Of a DNA stretch of 64,000 nt, positions 17,349 to 26,740 are shown one piece after another. Position 1 is the stretch's first letter. Every line of letters begins with the position of its first letter. Under the pieces are notes generated by a model. It ran no database searches. It worked only from the letters and a program-made list of their open reading frames with translations, and had not been told where the DNA came from. The translations under genes and the position numbers were made by a program. The DNA lies in the NCBI RefSeq assembly GCF_010560025.1, contig NZ_SAIY01000005.1, forward strand, positions 434,001-498,000. Reading direction: 5' to 3'. The stretch comes from Verrucosispora sioxanthis (GTDB taxonomy: Bacteria > Actinomycetota > Actinomycetes > Mycobacteriales > Micromonosporaceae).

Positions 17349-18181
17349 CGACGACCGGCCGCTTCGTCGAGGTCGCCGACCGGGTACTGGTGCTCCGCGA
17401 GCCGGTGCTCGCGGTGAACGTCACGCTGGTGCTGGGCGACGGCGCGGCGCTGCTGGTCGACACCCTCTCCACCGCCGGGCAGGCGGCCGAACTGGCCGCC
17501 GCCGTACGGGCGGTCACCACCGACCCGCTGACGCTCGTCAACACCCACCATCACTTCGACCACTGCTTCGGCAACGCCACGATCGCCGGTGACCCGCCTC
17601 GCCCGGTGTGGGCGCACGAACTGGCCGCCGTGGCGATCCGCGACGAGGCGGACCGGCTGCGCCGGGAGGCGTACGCGGAGTTGCACGCCGGGCATCCGGA
17701 ACTCGCAGCCGAACTGGCCGACACGGCGTTGCTGGCCCCCACCCACACCGTCCGCACCGAGGCGGTCCTCGACGTCGGCGGCCGACAGGTGGTGCTGCGC
17801 CACCCCGGGCGCGGGCACACCGACGCCGACCTCGTCGTGCGGGTGCCCGACGCCGACCTGCTGGTGGCAGGTGATCTTGTCGAGCAGGCCGGTCCCCCGG
17901 CGTTCGAGGACTCGTACCCGTTGCAGTGGCCCGACGCGCTGGCCGAGCTGGCGCGGTCGATCTCACCGGCGACGGTGGTCGTGCCCGGGCACGGCGAGCC
18001 GGTCGACGCGGAGTTCGTCCGGGCCCAGCATGCCCAGCTGGTGGAGCTGGCCTGGCTGATCCGGGCCGGGCACACCGGCGGCGCACCACCGGAGCGGGTG
18101 GCCGCCGACGCCCCGTTCCCGGCCCGCCACGCACTGGCCGCCGCCCGGCGCGGTTACGCCGAGCTCGACGGCACCGCCTGA
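17345..18181 (+). CDS. Metallo-beta-lactamase-fold hydrolase
   Basis: A 278-residue MBL-fold enzyme. The metal motif is NTHHHFDHC, followed by GRGHTDAD, AGDLVE and PGHGEP, giving the His/Asp ligands of a dinuclear zinc site in the usual order. It looks cytoplasmic, since no signal peptide is seen. The fold covers thioesterases, lactonases and glyoxalase II-like enzymes; coupling to the FlK-like thioesterase (ATGA overlap) favours a hydrolase of thioesters or lactones. The substrate is unknown. Confidence 0.9.
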   Translation: MTTTGRFVEVADRVLVLREPVLAVNVTLVLGDGAALLVDTLSTAGQAAELAAAVRAVTTDPLTLVNTHHHFDHCFGNATIAGDPPRPVWAHELAAVAIRDEADRLRREAYAELHAGHPELAAELADTALLAPTHTVRTEAVLDVGGRQVVLRHPGRGHTDADLVVRVPDADLLVAGDLVEQAGPPAFEDSYPLQWPDALAELARSISPATVVVPGHGEPVDAEFVRAQHAQLVELAWLIRAGHTGGAPPERVAADAPFPARHALAAARRGYAELDGTA

Positions 18182-18218
18182 CCGGGGCCGCTGTCGGCGA
18201 CGGCGGGCCGGTTCGTCG

Positions 18219-19152
18219 TCACTCGTCGAAGCGCTGGCGCACCTCGTCGCGGGTGGGCATGGCGACCGCGCCACCGGGACGTTCGCAGACCAGGCCGGCG
18301 ACCCGCAGGGCGTACCCGACCCGCTCGTGCCAGCCGGACGGCTCGACCGGCTCGCCGCCGGTCAGCAGGTCGGCGACGAGGGCGGCCATCACCGAGTCAC
18401 CTCCGCCGGTGGCGTCGACGGCGTCGACCTTCGGGGCGGGTACGCGTACCGGATCGGCATCGGCGGCGGCGACCACCGCGCCGGCCGCGCCGAGGTGACC
18501 ACCACGGTGGCCGCGCCCAGTTCACGCAGGTAGACCGCCACCGACTCGACCGGCTCACCTGGATAGAGCAGTTCCGCGTCGGCGGCGCTGAGCTTGACCA
18601 GGTGCGCCCCGGCGGCGAACTCGGCGACCACCTCGCGCAACCCGGCCAGCGCCTGCGGGCCGGCCAGCAGCCGGGGGCGGACGTTCGGATCGAACACCCG
18701 CAGCCCGGGGCTGCCGCCCAGGCCCGGCGGGCGGCCGCCAGCGTCGTCGGCGCCAGCAGCACGATCGAGCCGCAGTAGAGCACGTCGGCGCCCTCGACAA
18801 GCGCGACGTCGAGTTCGTCGGGACCGAGCAGCGCGTACGAGGGCGGCTCGCCGTAGAAGCGGAAGTCCGGCTCCGCGCCGGAGAAGGTGGCCACGGCCAG
18901 CGTGGTCGGCACCGCGGCGGTCACCGCCCCGGCCAGCCCCACCTGCTCGACGGTGAGGAAGTCACGGATCCGACCGGCGAGCACGTCGTCGCCGAGCGAC
19001 CCGACGAACTGCACCGCGCCACCGAGCCGGGCGACACCGACCGCGACGTTCAGCGGTCCTCCACCGATCGCCTGTCGGTATACCGGCGCGCCGTCGCACT
19101 CGCTGTCCAGCAGGTCGACGAGCGCCTCGCCGAGCACGACCGCGTATCCCAT
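18219..19152 (-). pseudogene. PfkB-family carbohydrate kinase, two frame breaks
   Basis: The repaired product is about 311 residues: MGYAVVLGEALVDLL, the GGGPLNVAVGVARLG sugar-binding motif, FDPNVRPRL, and the catalytic DATGGGDSVMAAL at the C-terminus. This is the signature of fructokinase-like PfkB enzymes. One base is missing near 18704-18710 (a G/C run) and one G is missing at 18494-18495; adding both gives a single uninterrupted frame. ATG 19152 has ggaagga 7 nt upstream. The convergent MBL gene ends 38 bp away. The breaks are probably sequence errors. Confidence 0.78.
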
Positions 19153-19550
19153 CGTCAGGTCCTTCCGTCTGCCGTACGTGATGCCCAGGCTGGCACAGCG
19201 GATGTGTGCCGGGCGTGGAAGCCACCGTATTGGCGCGACCTGGGTGTCCCGCGGCGGGTCCGGTTCCACGTATCGAGGAGCGACTATTGCGCCGAGCGGT
19301 CCGGCGTGGTGGGATGGTGGTGCCGGGTGGCGCGGGGGCTGCGCGTCCACCGGCGCCGGGCTTCATATCGCGCGAGGGCATTCACGCGTCGACACTCCGC
19401 TGGCGGCAGCGTGCCGGCTGGGCCATCCGTCCCCATCCGCACGGTCGCCACGTAGTCGCATTTCGCCCGCAGCGGGGCGGCACCATATCCGCCACCCGCT
19501 CGTTCGGCGGGGCGCACCCACGCAATGCGCTCCGCGAGTCAGGAGAACCC
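19153..19550. other. 398-bp intergenic region before the LPMO and kinase genes
   Basis: Divergent control region for the PfkB kinase and the LPMO. I see no credible gene, no CebR-like TGGGAGCGCTCCCA operator and no strong hairpin. The AGGAGA ribosome site of the LPMO lies at 19541-19546. Confidence 0.5.
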
Positions 19551-20660
19551 GTGCACCGTCCACGCTTGGCCGCGCTGCTAACCGCGGCTTTCACTCTTCT
19601 CGCGGGTGCGGTCGTCGTGACCGCCAGCCCCGAACCGGCCGCCGCGCACGGCGCGGCGATGACGCCGGGTGCCCGCACCTTCCTGTGCTGGCGCGACGGC
19701 CTCACCCAGACCGGTGAGATCAGGCCGAACAACCCGGCCTGCGCCGCCGCCGTCGCGCAGAGCGGGACGAACTCGCTCTACAACTGGTTCAGCGTGCTGC
19801 GTTCGGACGCCGGCGGTCGGACCACCGGCTTCATCCCGGACGGCCAGCTGTGCAGCGGCGGGGCCACCGGCTTCCGTGGCTTCGACCTGGCCCGCAACGA
19901 CTGGCCGCTGACGCACCTGACCGCCGGCCGGTCGATCGAGTTCAAGTACAGCAACTGGGCCCACCACCCGGGTACGTTCTACTTCTACGTGACCCGCGAC
20001 AGCTGGAGCCCGACCCGGGCGCTGGCCTGGAGCGACCTGGAGGCCCAGCCGTTCCTGACGGTGACCAACCCGCCGCAGCGCGGTGCGGTCGGCACCAACG
20101 ACGGCCACTACTACTTCACCGGGAACCTGCCGTCGAACAAGAGCGGCCGGCACATCATCTACTCCCGGTGGGTGCGCTCGGACAGCCAGGAGAACTTCTT
20201 CGGCTGCTCCGACGTGGTCTTCGACGGTGGCAACGGTGAGGTGACCGGTATCGGTGGCAACAACCCGCCGCCGAACCCGACCACCCCGCCGCCGAACCCC
20301 ACCACTCCGCCGCCGAACCCCACCACCCCGCCGCCGAACCCGACCACCCCGCCGCCGGGCCCCGGTGGCTGCACCGCCACGGTCAAGGTGACCAGCAGCT
20401 GGTCCGGTGGGTTCCAGGGTGAGGTGGAGATCCGCAACACCGGCACCTCCGCGCTGAGCGGTTGGACCGCCAACTGGAGCTGGCCCGGTGGTCAGCAGAT
20501 CAGCCAGGTCTGGAACGCCACCCAGACCACGTCCGGATCGTCGGTGACGGCCCGAAACGTGTCGTACAACGGCACCGTGGCGGCCAACGGCAGTACGAGC
20601 TTCGGCTTCCTCGCCAGCGGCAGTGGCGCAACGCCGACGGCGACCTGCTCCAGCAGCTGA
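19551..20660 (+). CDS. Secreted AA10 lytic polysaccharide monooxygenase with CBM2
   Basis: A 369-residue copper enzyme that oxidatively cleaves cellulose or chitin. The signal peptide ends PEPAAA, so the mature protein starts with His33 (HGAAM), one half of the copper histidine brace; the second is in NWAHHPGTF. Four to six Cys likely form disulfides. After the catalytic domain (33 to about 235) comes a Pro/Asn/Thr linker of tandem NPTTPPP units and a C-terminal CBM2 (about 270-369) with GWTANWSWPGGQ-type binding Trp residues. GTG 19551 has AGGAGA just upstream. A perfect terminator follows the gene. Confidence 0.95.
   Translation: MHRPRLAALLTAAFTLLAGAVVVTASPEPAAAHGAAMTPGARTFLCWRDGLTQTGEIRPNNPACAAAVAQSGTNSLYNWFSVLRSDAGGRTTGFIPDGQLCSGGATGFRGFDLARNDWPLTHLTAGRSIEFKYSNWAHHPGTFYFYVTRDSWSPTRALAWSDLEAQPFLTVTNPPQRGAVGTNDGHYYFTGNLPSNKSGRHIIYSRWVRSDSQENFFGCSDVVFDGGNGEVTGIGGNNPPPNPTTPPPNPTTPPPNPTTPPPNPTTPPPGPGGCTATVKVTSSWSGGFQGEVEIRNTGTSALSGWTANWSWPGGQQISQVWNATQTTSGSSVTARNVSYNGTVAANGSTSFGFLASGSGATPTATCSSS
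20265..20348 (+). repeat. Four 21-bp tandem repeats encoding the LPMO linker
   Basis: Four consecutive near-identical 21-bp units encode (PPPNPTT)4 between the catalytic and carbohydrate-binding domains. Such coding repeats change length readily and set domain spacing. Confidence 0.9.
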
Positions 20661-20673
20661 CCGTCAGCAGCAC

Positions 20674-20703
20674 GAAAGGGGGCCCCTCGCGGGGCCCCCT
20701 TTC
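20674..20703. terminator. Strong hairpin terminator, LPMO/asnB
   Basis: gaaagggggcccc pairs perfectly (13 bp) with ggggccccctttc around a tcgc tetraloop. It lies between convergent genes, 13 bp after the LPMO stop, and its A/T ends suit both directions. Confidence 0.9.
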
Positions 20704-20721
20704 CGCTTGTCTGCTCGTCGG

Positions 20722-22683
20722 TCAGCGCACCATGGAGCCGACGACGGGCTTGGTCAGCAGGGCCGACTGGTTGCGTTGGATACCCGGGTCGAGGGTCTTC
20801 GCGACGAAGATCGCGTGCCAGATGCAGAAGATCAGCACCGTCCACACCTTGCGGGAGTGGTCGAACTCCTCCCGCTTGTGCTCCTCCAGCAGGCGCAACG
20901 CGTACGACAGGTCGAGCAGCTCACCGGCGCCGGAGGTGGACAGCACGTGCCGGGCCCACTCGTACATCTCGCCGCGCAGCCAGACCCGGGTCGGGGTCGG
21001 GAAGCCCAGCTTCTTGCGGTTGACGATGGCCGGCGGCACGACACCCTGCAACGCCTGCCGCATGGCGTACTTGGTGGCGTCGGAACGCGGCGGCAGCTTC
21101 AGCTCCACCGGGATCTTCGCCGCCACCTCGAACACCGCCCGGTCGAGGAAGGGCACCCGCACCTCGAGTGAGTGCGCCATGGAGATCCGGTCCGCCTTGA
21201 CCAGGATGTCGCCGCGCAGCCAGGTGTAGAGGTCGACGTACTGCATCTTGGTCACGTCGTCCAGCTCGGTGCACTCGGCGTAGATCGGCGCGGTCACGTC
21301 GGTGTAGCGCACCGACGGGTCGTAGCGGCGCAGCAGGTGCTGCTTCTCCTCCTCGGTGAACATCCGGGCATTGCCGTAGTAGCGCTGTTCGATCGGCGTG
21401 GTGCCGCGCTCCAGGAAGCTCTTGCCCTTGACCCCCTGCGGGATCGCCTTGGAGACCGCCCGCAGGCCCTTCTGCACCCCGTCGGGCAGCCCGTTGACGC
21501 CGCTCAACGACAGCGGCTCCCGGTAGATCGTGTAGCCGCCGAAGAACTCGTCGGCGCCCTCGCCGGAGAGCACCACGGTGACGTGCTCGGCGGCCTTCTT
21601 CGCGACGAAGTAGAGCGGCACCAGCGCCGGGTCGGCGACCGGGTCGTCCAGATGCCAGACGATCTTCGGCAACGCCTCGATCATGTCCTGTGGCCCGATC
21701 TTGGTCGGGATGGTGGTCACGTCGAGGTGGCGGGCCGAGTCCTGGGCGACGTCGATCTCGGAGTAGCCCGGCACGTCGTAGCCGACGGTGAAGGTGAGGA
21801 TGTTCGGGTTGAACTCCCGCGCCAGGGCGACCACCGCGGTCGAGTCGATCCCGCTGGACAGGAACGAGCCGACCGGCACGTCGGAGCGCATGTGCATGCG
21901 TACGCTCTCGCGCAGCGTCTCGCGGATCTCGTGGTAGAGCTTCTGCTCGTCGGAGACCGGCGCCGGCCGGAAGACCGGCCGGTACCAGCGCCGCACGTCG
22001 ATCCGGCCGCCCGGGGTCCAGGTGAGGTACTCCCCCGAGCCGATCCGGCTGATCCCCCGGTGCAGGGTGCCGGGCTCGGGCACGTACTGCAGGGTGAGGT
22101 AGTGGCTGAGGTTGGCCGGGTCGACCCCGGCGTCCCCGGCGTACGCCGACTGGGCGAAGGGCAGCAGGGCCTTCTTCTCCGAGGCGAGGTAGAGCCCGTC
22201 GGCGGTCTCCAGGTAGTGCAGCGGCTTGATGCCGTAGTAGTCGCGGGCACCGAACGCGCGACGCTCCTGCCGGTCCCAGATGACGAAGGCGAACATGCCC
22301 CGCAGCCGGGTGAGCACCTGCTCGCCCCAGTAGTGGTAGCCGGCGACGATGACCTCGCCGTCGCCGTTGGTGGCGAACCGGGCGCCGAAGTCGCGGATCA
22401 ACTCCTCGCGCAACTCGATGTAGTTGTAGATCTCGCCGTTGAAGGTCAGCAGGTAACGCCCGTCGGCGTAGGGCAGCGGCTCGTGGCTGAGCGCGACGTC
22501 GATGATCGCCAACCGTTTGTGGGCGAACACCCCGTCCGCGTACCGGCCGGAGGCGTCGCCGACCACCTCGACCCCGGTCTCGTCCGGGCCGCGGTGGTGC
22601 AGGCATTCCAACGCCCCGGCGATGTTGTCGCGGTGGGCGGCGGCATCGCCGCGCGCACTGAAGAAAGCCAGGAGTCCGCACAT
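20722..22683 (-). CDS. asnB: Asparagine synthase (glutamine-hydrolysing)
   Basis: A 653-residue class II amidotransferase making asparagine from aspartate, glutamine and ATP. I chose ATG 22683 (MCGLLAFF) so that Cys2 becomes the N-terminal nucleophile after Met removal; ggaaag lies 9 nt upstream. The glutaminase domain (HHRGPDETG, FNGEIYN, GDGEV) covers about 2-220. The synthetase domain has the pyrophosphate loop SSGIDST and LSGEGADEFFGGY. It is similar in layout to the long actinobacterial AsnB proteins. It is divergent from pepP and convergent with the LPMO. Confidence 0.95.
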   Translation of the reverse strand: MCGLLAFFSARGDAAAHRDNIAGALECLHHRGPDETGVEVVGDASGRYADGVFAHKRLAIIDVALSHEPLPYADGRYLLTFNGEIYNYIELREELIRDFGARFATNGDGEVIVAGYHYWGEQVLTRLRGMFAFVIWDRQERRAFGARDYYGIKPLHYLETADGLYLASEKKALLPFAQSAYAGDAGVDPANLSHYLTLQYVPEPGTLHRGISRIGSGEYLTWTPGGRIDVRRWYRPVFRPAPVSDEQKLYHEIRETLRESVRMHMRSDVPVGSFLSSGIDSTAVVALAREFNPNILTFTVGYDVPGYSEIDVAQDSARHLDVTTIPTKIGPQDMIEALPKIVWHLDDPVADPALVPLYFVAKKAAEHVTVVLSGEGADEFFGGYTIYREPLSLSGVNGLPDGVQKGLRAVSKAIPQGVKGKSFLERGTTPIEQRYYGNARMFTEEEKQHLLRRYDPSVRYTDVTAPIYAECTELDDVTKMQYVDLYTWLRGDILVKADRISMAHSLEVRVPFLDRAVFEVAAKIPVELKLPPRSDATKYAMRQALQGVVPPAIVNRKKLGFPTPTRVWLRGEMYEWARHVLSTSGAGELLDLSYALRLLEEHKREEFDHSRKVWTVLIFCIWHAIFVAKTLDPGIQRNQSALLTKPVVGSMVR

Positions 22684-22817
22684 GTCCGTCATCTTTCCAC
22701 GCGCGTTTGTCGGCCGTCGCGGCACTGCCGGGCCCGCCAGGACGGCCACCGGCGGGTCGGCCCGGGACCGGGTTCGCGGTACCGTCGGGACCAGCAACGA
22801 GGCGAAGGGAGCGGGGC

Positions 22818-24299
22818 ATGACCGAGGAACGCACCGACGGCGAGCCGACCGACGGCACCGAGTCGCACGACCCGGACTTCCCACCGGCGTTCCTGTCGTT
22901 CATGCGGCAGGGCTGGCGGGACACCACCCTGCCGGTCGGTCCACGGCCGGAGGTGCCGAACTACGCCAGGCGTCGGGCCGCCCTCTCGGCGGCCTTCCCG
23001 GGTGAGACGCTCGTGATCCCCACCGGCGGCGAGAAGGTACGCGCCAACGACACCGAGTACCGCTTCCGGCCGGGCAGCGACTTCGCGTACCTGACCGGGG
23101 ACCACGACCCGGACGGCGTGCTGGTGCTGCGGCCGACCGGCTCCGGCCACGACGCCACGCTGTACATGCGCCCCCGCTCGTCGCGGGAGAACGACGAGTT
23201 CTTCCGCAGCCGGCACGGCGAGCTGTGGGTGGGCCGGCGACACACCCTGAGTGAGAAGTCGACCGAGCTGGGTCTGCCCACCGCCGATCTGACCGAGCTG
23301 GACGCGGCGCTGGCGGAGCTGGCGCCGGCGCGTACCCGGGTGCTGCGTGGCTTCGACGCCCGGGTGGACGCCGCGGTGCGGGCCTGGGACGGCCCGCGAG
23401 AAGAGGGGCAGCCGGCCCGCGACCGTGAGCTGGCGATCGCCGTTTCGGAGCTGAAGCTGGTCAAGGACGAGTGGGAGATCGCCCAGCTCCAGGAGGCGGT
23501 CGACGCCACCGTACGCGGCTTCGAGGACGTGGCCCGGGCACTGCCGGCCGACCGAGGCGTCTCCGAGCGGCTGCTGGAGGGCATCTTCGCGCTGCGGGCC
23601 CGGCACGACGGCAACGACGTCGGCTACGGCTCGATCGTCGGCGCCGGCGAGCACGCCACGATCCTGCACTGGGTGCACAACCACGGTGCCACCCGTCCGG
23701 GCGAGCTGCTGCTGATGGACATGGGCGTGGAGGGCCGCCATCTCTACACCGCGGACGTGACGCGGGTGTTGCCGGTCAACGGGCGGTTCAGCCCGTTGCA
23801 GCGCCAGGTCTACGACGTCGTGTACGCCTCGCAGCAGGCCGGGATCGATTTCATCAAGCCGGGCGTGACCTTCAAGGACGTCCACCTGACCTGCATGCGG
23901 GTGCTCGCCGAAGGACTGGCCGACCTGGGGCTGCTGCCGGTGAGCGTGGACGAGGCGATGGACGAGAACTCTATGGTCTACCGCCGCTGGACGCTGCACG
24001 GCTTCGGGCACATGCTCGGCATCGACGTGCACGACTGCTCGAACGCCCGCAAGGAGATGTACCGCGACGGCACCCTGGGTGAGGGGTACGTGCTCACCGT
24101 CGAGCCGGGGCTGTACTTCCAGCCGGAGGACGAGCTGGTGCCGGAGGAGTTGCGTGGCATCGGCATCCGGATCGAGGACGACGTCCTGGTCACCACCTCG
24201 GGCGCGGTGAACCTGTCGGCCGGTCTGCCGCGCCGGGCCGACGAGGTGGAGACCTGGCTGGCCGAGCAGCGTGCGGCCGGGCCGCGACTGCCTGGCTGA
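22818..24299 (+). CDS. pepP: Xaa-Pro aminopeptidase (M24B)
   Basis: A 493-residue cytoplasmic metallopeptidase that removes N-terminal residues preceding proline. The N-terminal creatinase-like domain (about 35-185) precedes the pita-bread catalytic domain. All five metal ligands are visible: Asp301, Asp313, His398 (HGFGHMLGIDVHD), Glu429 (TVEPGLYF) and Glu453 (RIEDDVLVT). ATG 22818 follows a purine-rich gaagggagcgggg. It is divergent from asnB and ends before a strong hairpin at 24374. Confidence 0.95.
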   Translation: MTEERTDGEPTDGTESHDPDFPPAFLSFMRQGWRDTTLPVGPRPEVPNYARRRAALSAAFPGETLVIPTGGEKVRANDTEYRFRPGSDFAYLTGDHDPDGVLVLRPTGSGHDATLYMRPRSSRENDEFFRSRHGELWVGRRHTLSEKSTELGLPTADLTELDAALAELAPARTRVLRGFDARVDAAVRAWDGPREEGQPARDRELAIAVSELKLVKDEWEIAQLQEAVDATVRGFEDVARALPADRGVSERLLEGIFALRARHDGNDVGYGSIVGAGEHATILHWVHNHGATRPGELLLMDMGVEGRHLYTADVTRVLPVNGRFSPLQRQVYDVVYASQQAGIDFIKPGVTFKDVHLTCMRVLAEGLADLGLLPVSVDEAMDENSMVYRRWTLHGFGHMLGIDVHDCSNARKEMYRDGTLGEGYVLTVEPGLYFQPEDELVPEELRGIGIRIEDDVLVTTSGAVNLSAGLPRRADEVETWLAEQRAAGPRLPG

Positions 24300-24373
24300 T
24301 CGGACGCCCGACTGATCGGGCGAGACGCGTAACCGCGTTGCCCAGGGCTCGTCTGAGCCGTGGCACCGGCTAC

Positions 24374-24424
24374 CGAGGGCGGACCCCCGCCGGAGCGATG
24401 CTCCTGGCATGGGGTCCGCCCTCG
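24374..24424. terminator. Branched hairpin terminator after pepP
   Basis: cgagggcggacccc (24374-24387) pairs perfectly with its inverse at 24411-24424. The loop holds a second stem ggagc/gctcc. It lies 75 bp after the pepP stop. Confidence 0.8.
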
Positions 24425-24541
24425 TCTGTCCTGCGGATCCGGCGTTCGTCCTGGTCAACCGCTTTCAACCAGATCTTGCGGGATGGCCGGGTGATGCCCG
24501 ATCAGGTGTCAATGCGGGGTTGTTTCGGATTCATCCCTCTC

Positions 24542-24593
24542 GCGAGGAACATTCTCATACGGTGGTCATCAGAGGCTGCAACCCATTTGTAGC
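24542..24593 (+). promoter_or_regulatory. Control region copy A: conserved 25-bp block plus 19-bp operator
   Basis: A 25-bp block containing gaggaacattctcatacgg is identical to one at 26629-26653. It is followed in both places by a palindrome: here gctgcaacccatttgtagc (24575-24593), 7-bp arms with one mismatch around 5 bp. Upstream, ggggttgtttcggat is also shared. It lies 62 bp before the beta-helix gene start. The block is probably a promoter and the palindrome a repressor or activator site. GGAAC suggests an ECF-type -35 box, but the spacing to a GTC is short (14 nt). Confidence 0.65.
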
Positions 24594-24654
24594 TGCTCGC
24601 GCCTATTCGCTCGGTGCGGGCCAGTCTGGTAGCAGGAAAGGGCGGAAGGCTCTG

Positions 24655-26388
24655 ATGTCTGATGACGTGACCACTTCCTACGGTGGGCCGCCCCCGGCAC
24701 CACCACCGGCGGCACCGCCGGGACTTCGACGACGAAAACTATGGCTGACAGCGGGTGTGGCCGGCCTGACCGGCGTCGTCGGTCTGGCCGCGCTGGGCGG
24801 GGTGGCCGCCCGGGACGACCGGTCCGGCACGTCGGGTCGGACGGACGCGCAGTCGAACGCCCGGCAGAACGTCAGCGACGCCGGGACGGCAGACGCGGCC
24901 GAGAGCGGCGGCGAGCAGGAGGCGGCCGGTGACCACGCCGGCCGCAAGGGCGCTGGCCGCAAGGACGCCGCCGGCGACAAGGACCGGGCCCACGAGGTGC
25001 CCTGCGACACCGACAAGCTGATCCAGGCGATCGTGCACGCCAACCAGAACCACGGCGGCGTGCTCACCCTGGCCCGGCACTGCACGTACGAACTGACCCG
25101 CAGCGACGACGGCAACGGGCTTCCGGTGATCACCAAGCCGATCACGTTGACGGGTGACGACAGCAAGATCGTCCGGGCCGCCAACGTCGAGCGGTTCCGC
25201 ATCCTCAACGTCGGTCGAGGGGGTCACCTGACGCTGAAGGGCGTCACGGTCAAGGGCGGGCAGACCGCTCCGGGCATCACGCCCCCGGCGCCGCTCGCGG
25301 GACTCGAACTCGGCACCGGGAAACCCGCCGGGACCGCCCCGAGGGCCGGAGCCAAGGCCAAGGCAGCCGGAGCGAAGCCCACGGCCGACGGGGCCAAGAC
25401 AGCCGGAGCCACTGCGGCCGGAGCAAAGGCAGCCGGGGCCAAGGCGGCACCGGCGGCCAAGGCCGGGACCGGGATCGTCGGAGCGGACGTCGCTCCGCCG
25501 AGCATCGCCGCCGACGGCGTCGACGGGGGTGGAATCCTGGTGCAGCGGGGCGGCACCGCCGACCTGGAGCACGTCCGGATCGTGCAGAACCAGGCGACCC
25601 GTAACGGAGGTGGCGTCGCCAACTACGGCACCACCACGATCCGCAGCAGCACCGTCGAACAGAACAGTGCCGGCAGCTTCGGCGGCGGGGTGTTCAACGC
25701 GGGCACGCTACGGGTCGAGGAGTCGAAGATCGTCTACAACACCTCGGGCGCCGGGGGCGGCGGCATCGCCAACGGCTCCACACCCAACGGCTTCGCCGGC
25801 ACGGGTGGCACGGTCTGGATCTGGAAGAGCACGATCAGCCACAACCGGACCGGGGTGCTCGGCGGCGGCGTCTTCATCAACGGCGGTGACACGACCGCCG
25901 TCCAGAGCCAGCTCACCGACAACACCAGCAGCCTCGACGGCGGCGGTCTGGTCGCCCTCGGCGACAGCCGGGTGAGCCTGGAGCACCTGCTGGTCGTCCG
26001 GAACTACGCGAGCGACGACGCCGGCGGCCTCGGGATCGCCGAAGACTCCATCGCCGTCGTCGACCACAGCGTCGTCAAGGAGAACGTGGCCGCCAACGGC
26101 GCTGCCGGCGGGCTGTTCAACGACGGCGCCTCGGTGACCCTGCGTGACTCCGAACTGTGGGGCAACCAGGCGTCGGGTACGGCTGGCTTCGCGGGGGGCA
26201 TCGCCAATCAGGACGGCGTGACCACGCTCATCCGGACCAGGGTCGCCGACAACGTGGCCACCAACCAACCCGGCGGCATCTACACCGACAACAACCGGGT
26301 GGAGATCGACCGGAAGTCCGCGGTCACCGGCAACCGACCGACCAACTGCCTCGGCAGCCCGGTCATCCCCGAACGCTGCTTCGGCTGA
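24655..26388 (+). CDS. Membrane-anchored or secreted right-handed beta-helix protein, paralogue A
   Basis: A 577-residue protein. A Pro/Ala N-tail leads to RRRK and a hydrophobic segment (about 27-50) that acts as signal or anchor. A charged low-complexity region follows. The conserved PCDTDKLIQAIVHANQNHGG block, with a second Cys in ARHCTYELTRS, opens a parallel beta-helix of many GGGVxNxGTxxxxxSxxxxN turns, like polymorphic outer membrane protein repeats. An Ala/Gly/Lys-rich AGAKAAGAKAA insert (about 215-275) interrupts the helix. The tail is PTNC...RCFG. GGAAGG precedes ATG 24655. The cell-surface function is unknown; its ligand may be a polysaccharide or host surface. Confidence 0.8.
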   Translation: MSDDVTTSYGGPPPAPPPAAPPGLRRRKLWLTAGVAGLTGVVGLAALGGVAARDDRSGTSGRTDAQSNARQNVSDAGTADAAESGGEQEAAGDHAGRKGAGRKDAAGDKDRAHEVPCDTDKLIQAIVHANQNHGGVLTLARHCTYELTRSDDGNGLPVITKPITLTGDDSKIVRAANVERFRILNVGRGGHLTLKGVTVKGGQTAPGITPPAPLAGLELGTGKPAGTAPRAGAKAKAAGAKPTADGAKTAGATAAGAKAAGAKAAPAAKAGTGIVGADVAPPSIAADGVDGGGILVQRGGTADLEHVRIVQNQATRNGGGVANYGTTTIRSSTVEQNSAGSFGGGVFNAGTLRVEESKIVYNTSGAGGGGIANGSTPNGFAGTGGTVWIWKSTISHNRTGVLGGGVFINGGDTTAVQSQLTDNTSSLDGGGLVALGDSRVSLEHLLVVRNYASDDAGGLGIAEDSIAVVDHSVVKENVAANGAAGGLFNDGASVTLRDSELWGNQASGTAGFAGGIANQDGVTTLIRTRVADNVATNQPGGIYTDNNRVEIDRKSAVTGNRPTNCLGSPVIPERCFG

Positions 26389-26438
26389 GCCATCGCCGAG
26401 GCGAGTGACGAGCAACCAGGACAGCACCACCACATAGC

Positions 26439-26477
26439 GGGGCTCCTCCGTGCCGCTCGGCGCCACGGAGGAGCCCC
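26439..26477. terminator. Hairpin terminator after beta-helix paralogue A
   Basis: ggggctcctccgtg (26439-26452) pairs perfectly with cacggaggagcccc (26464-26477) around an 11-nt loop, 50 bp after the stop codon. It isolates the two paralogues, so each needs its own promoter. Confidence 0.85.
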
Positions 26478-26628
26478 ACCTTCGTCCCGATTCCGTGCCA
26501 TCCAGGGCCGTCCGCGCAGGTCAGAGCAGGTCCGGGGGGAAGCCGCCCGACCGTGCCGATCAGCACGGACCTGGCCTCGCTGGTCATACGCGTACCCAAT
26601 GTGGGGTTATTTCGGATAAGGCCTTGAG

Positions 26629-26679
26629 GCGAGGAACATTCTCATACGGTGGTTCTGGGAGCTACAACCGATTTGTAGC
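26629..26679 (+). promoter_or_regulatory. Control region copy B: conserved 25-bp block plus 19-bp operator
   Basis: Second copy of the control region. The 25-bp block (26629-26653) is identical to copy A. The palindrome gctacaaccgatttgtagc (26661-26679) has perfect 7-bp arms GCTACAA/TTGTAGC with a 5-bp centre. It lies 61 bp before ATG 26741, the same distance as in copy A. Confidence 0.65.
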
Positions 26680-26740
26680 AGGGGACGCTCGCCTGTGCGT
26701 GACGACCCTGTCTGGTACGACGAGAGGGCAGAGAGCTCCG

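Noticed and set aside
20265..20348. Possible minisatellite or attachment site
   Set aside because: The 21-bp units are in frame and encode a normal Pro/Asn/Thr linker between LPMO and CBM2.
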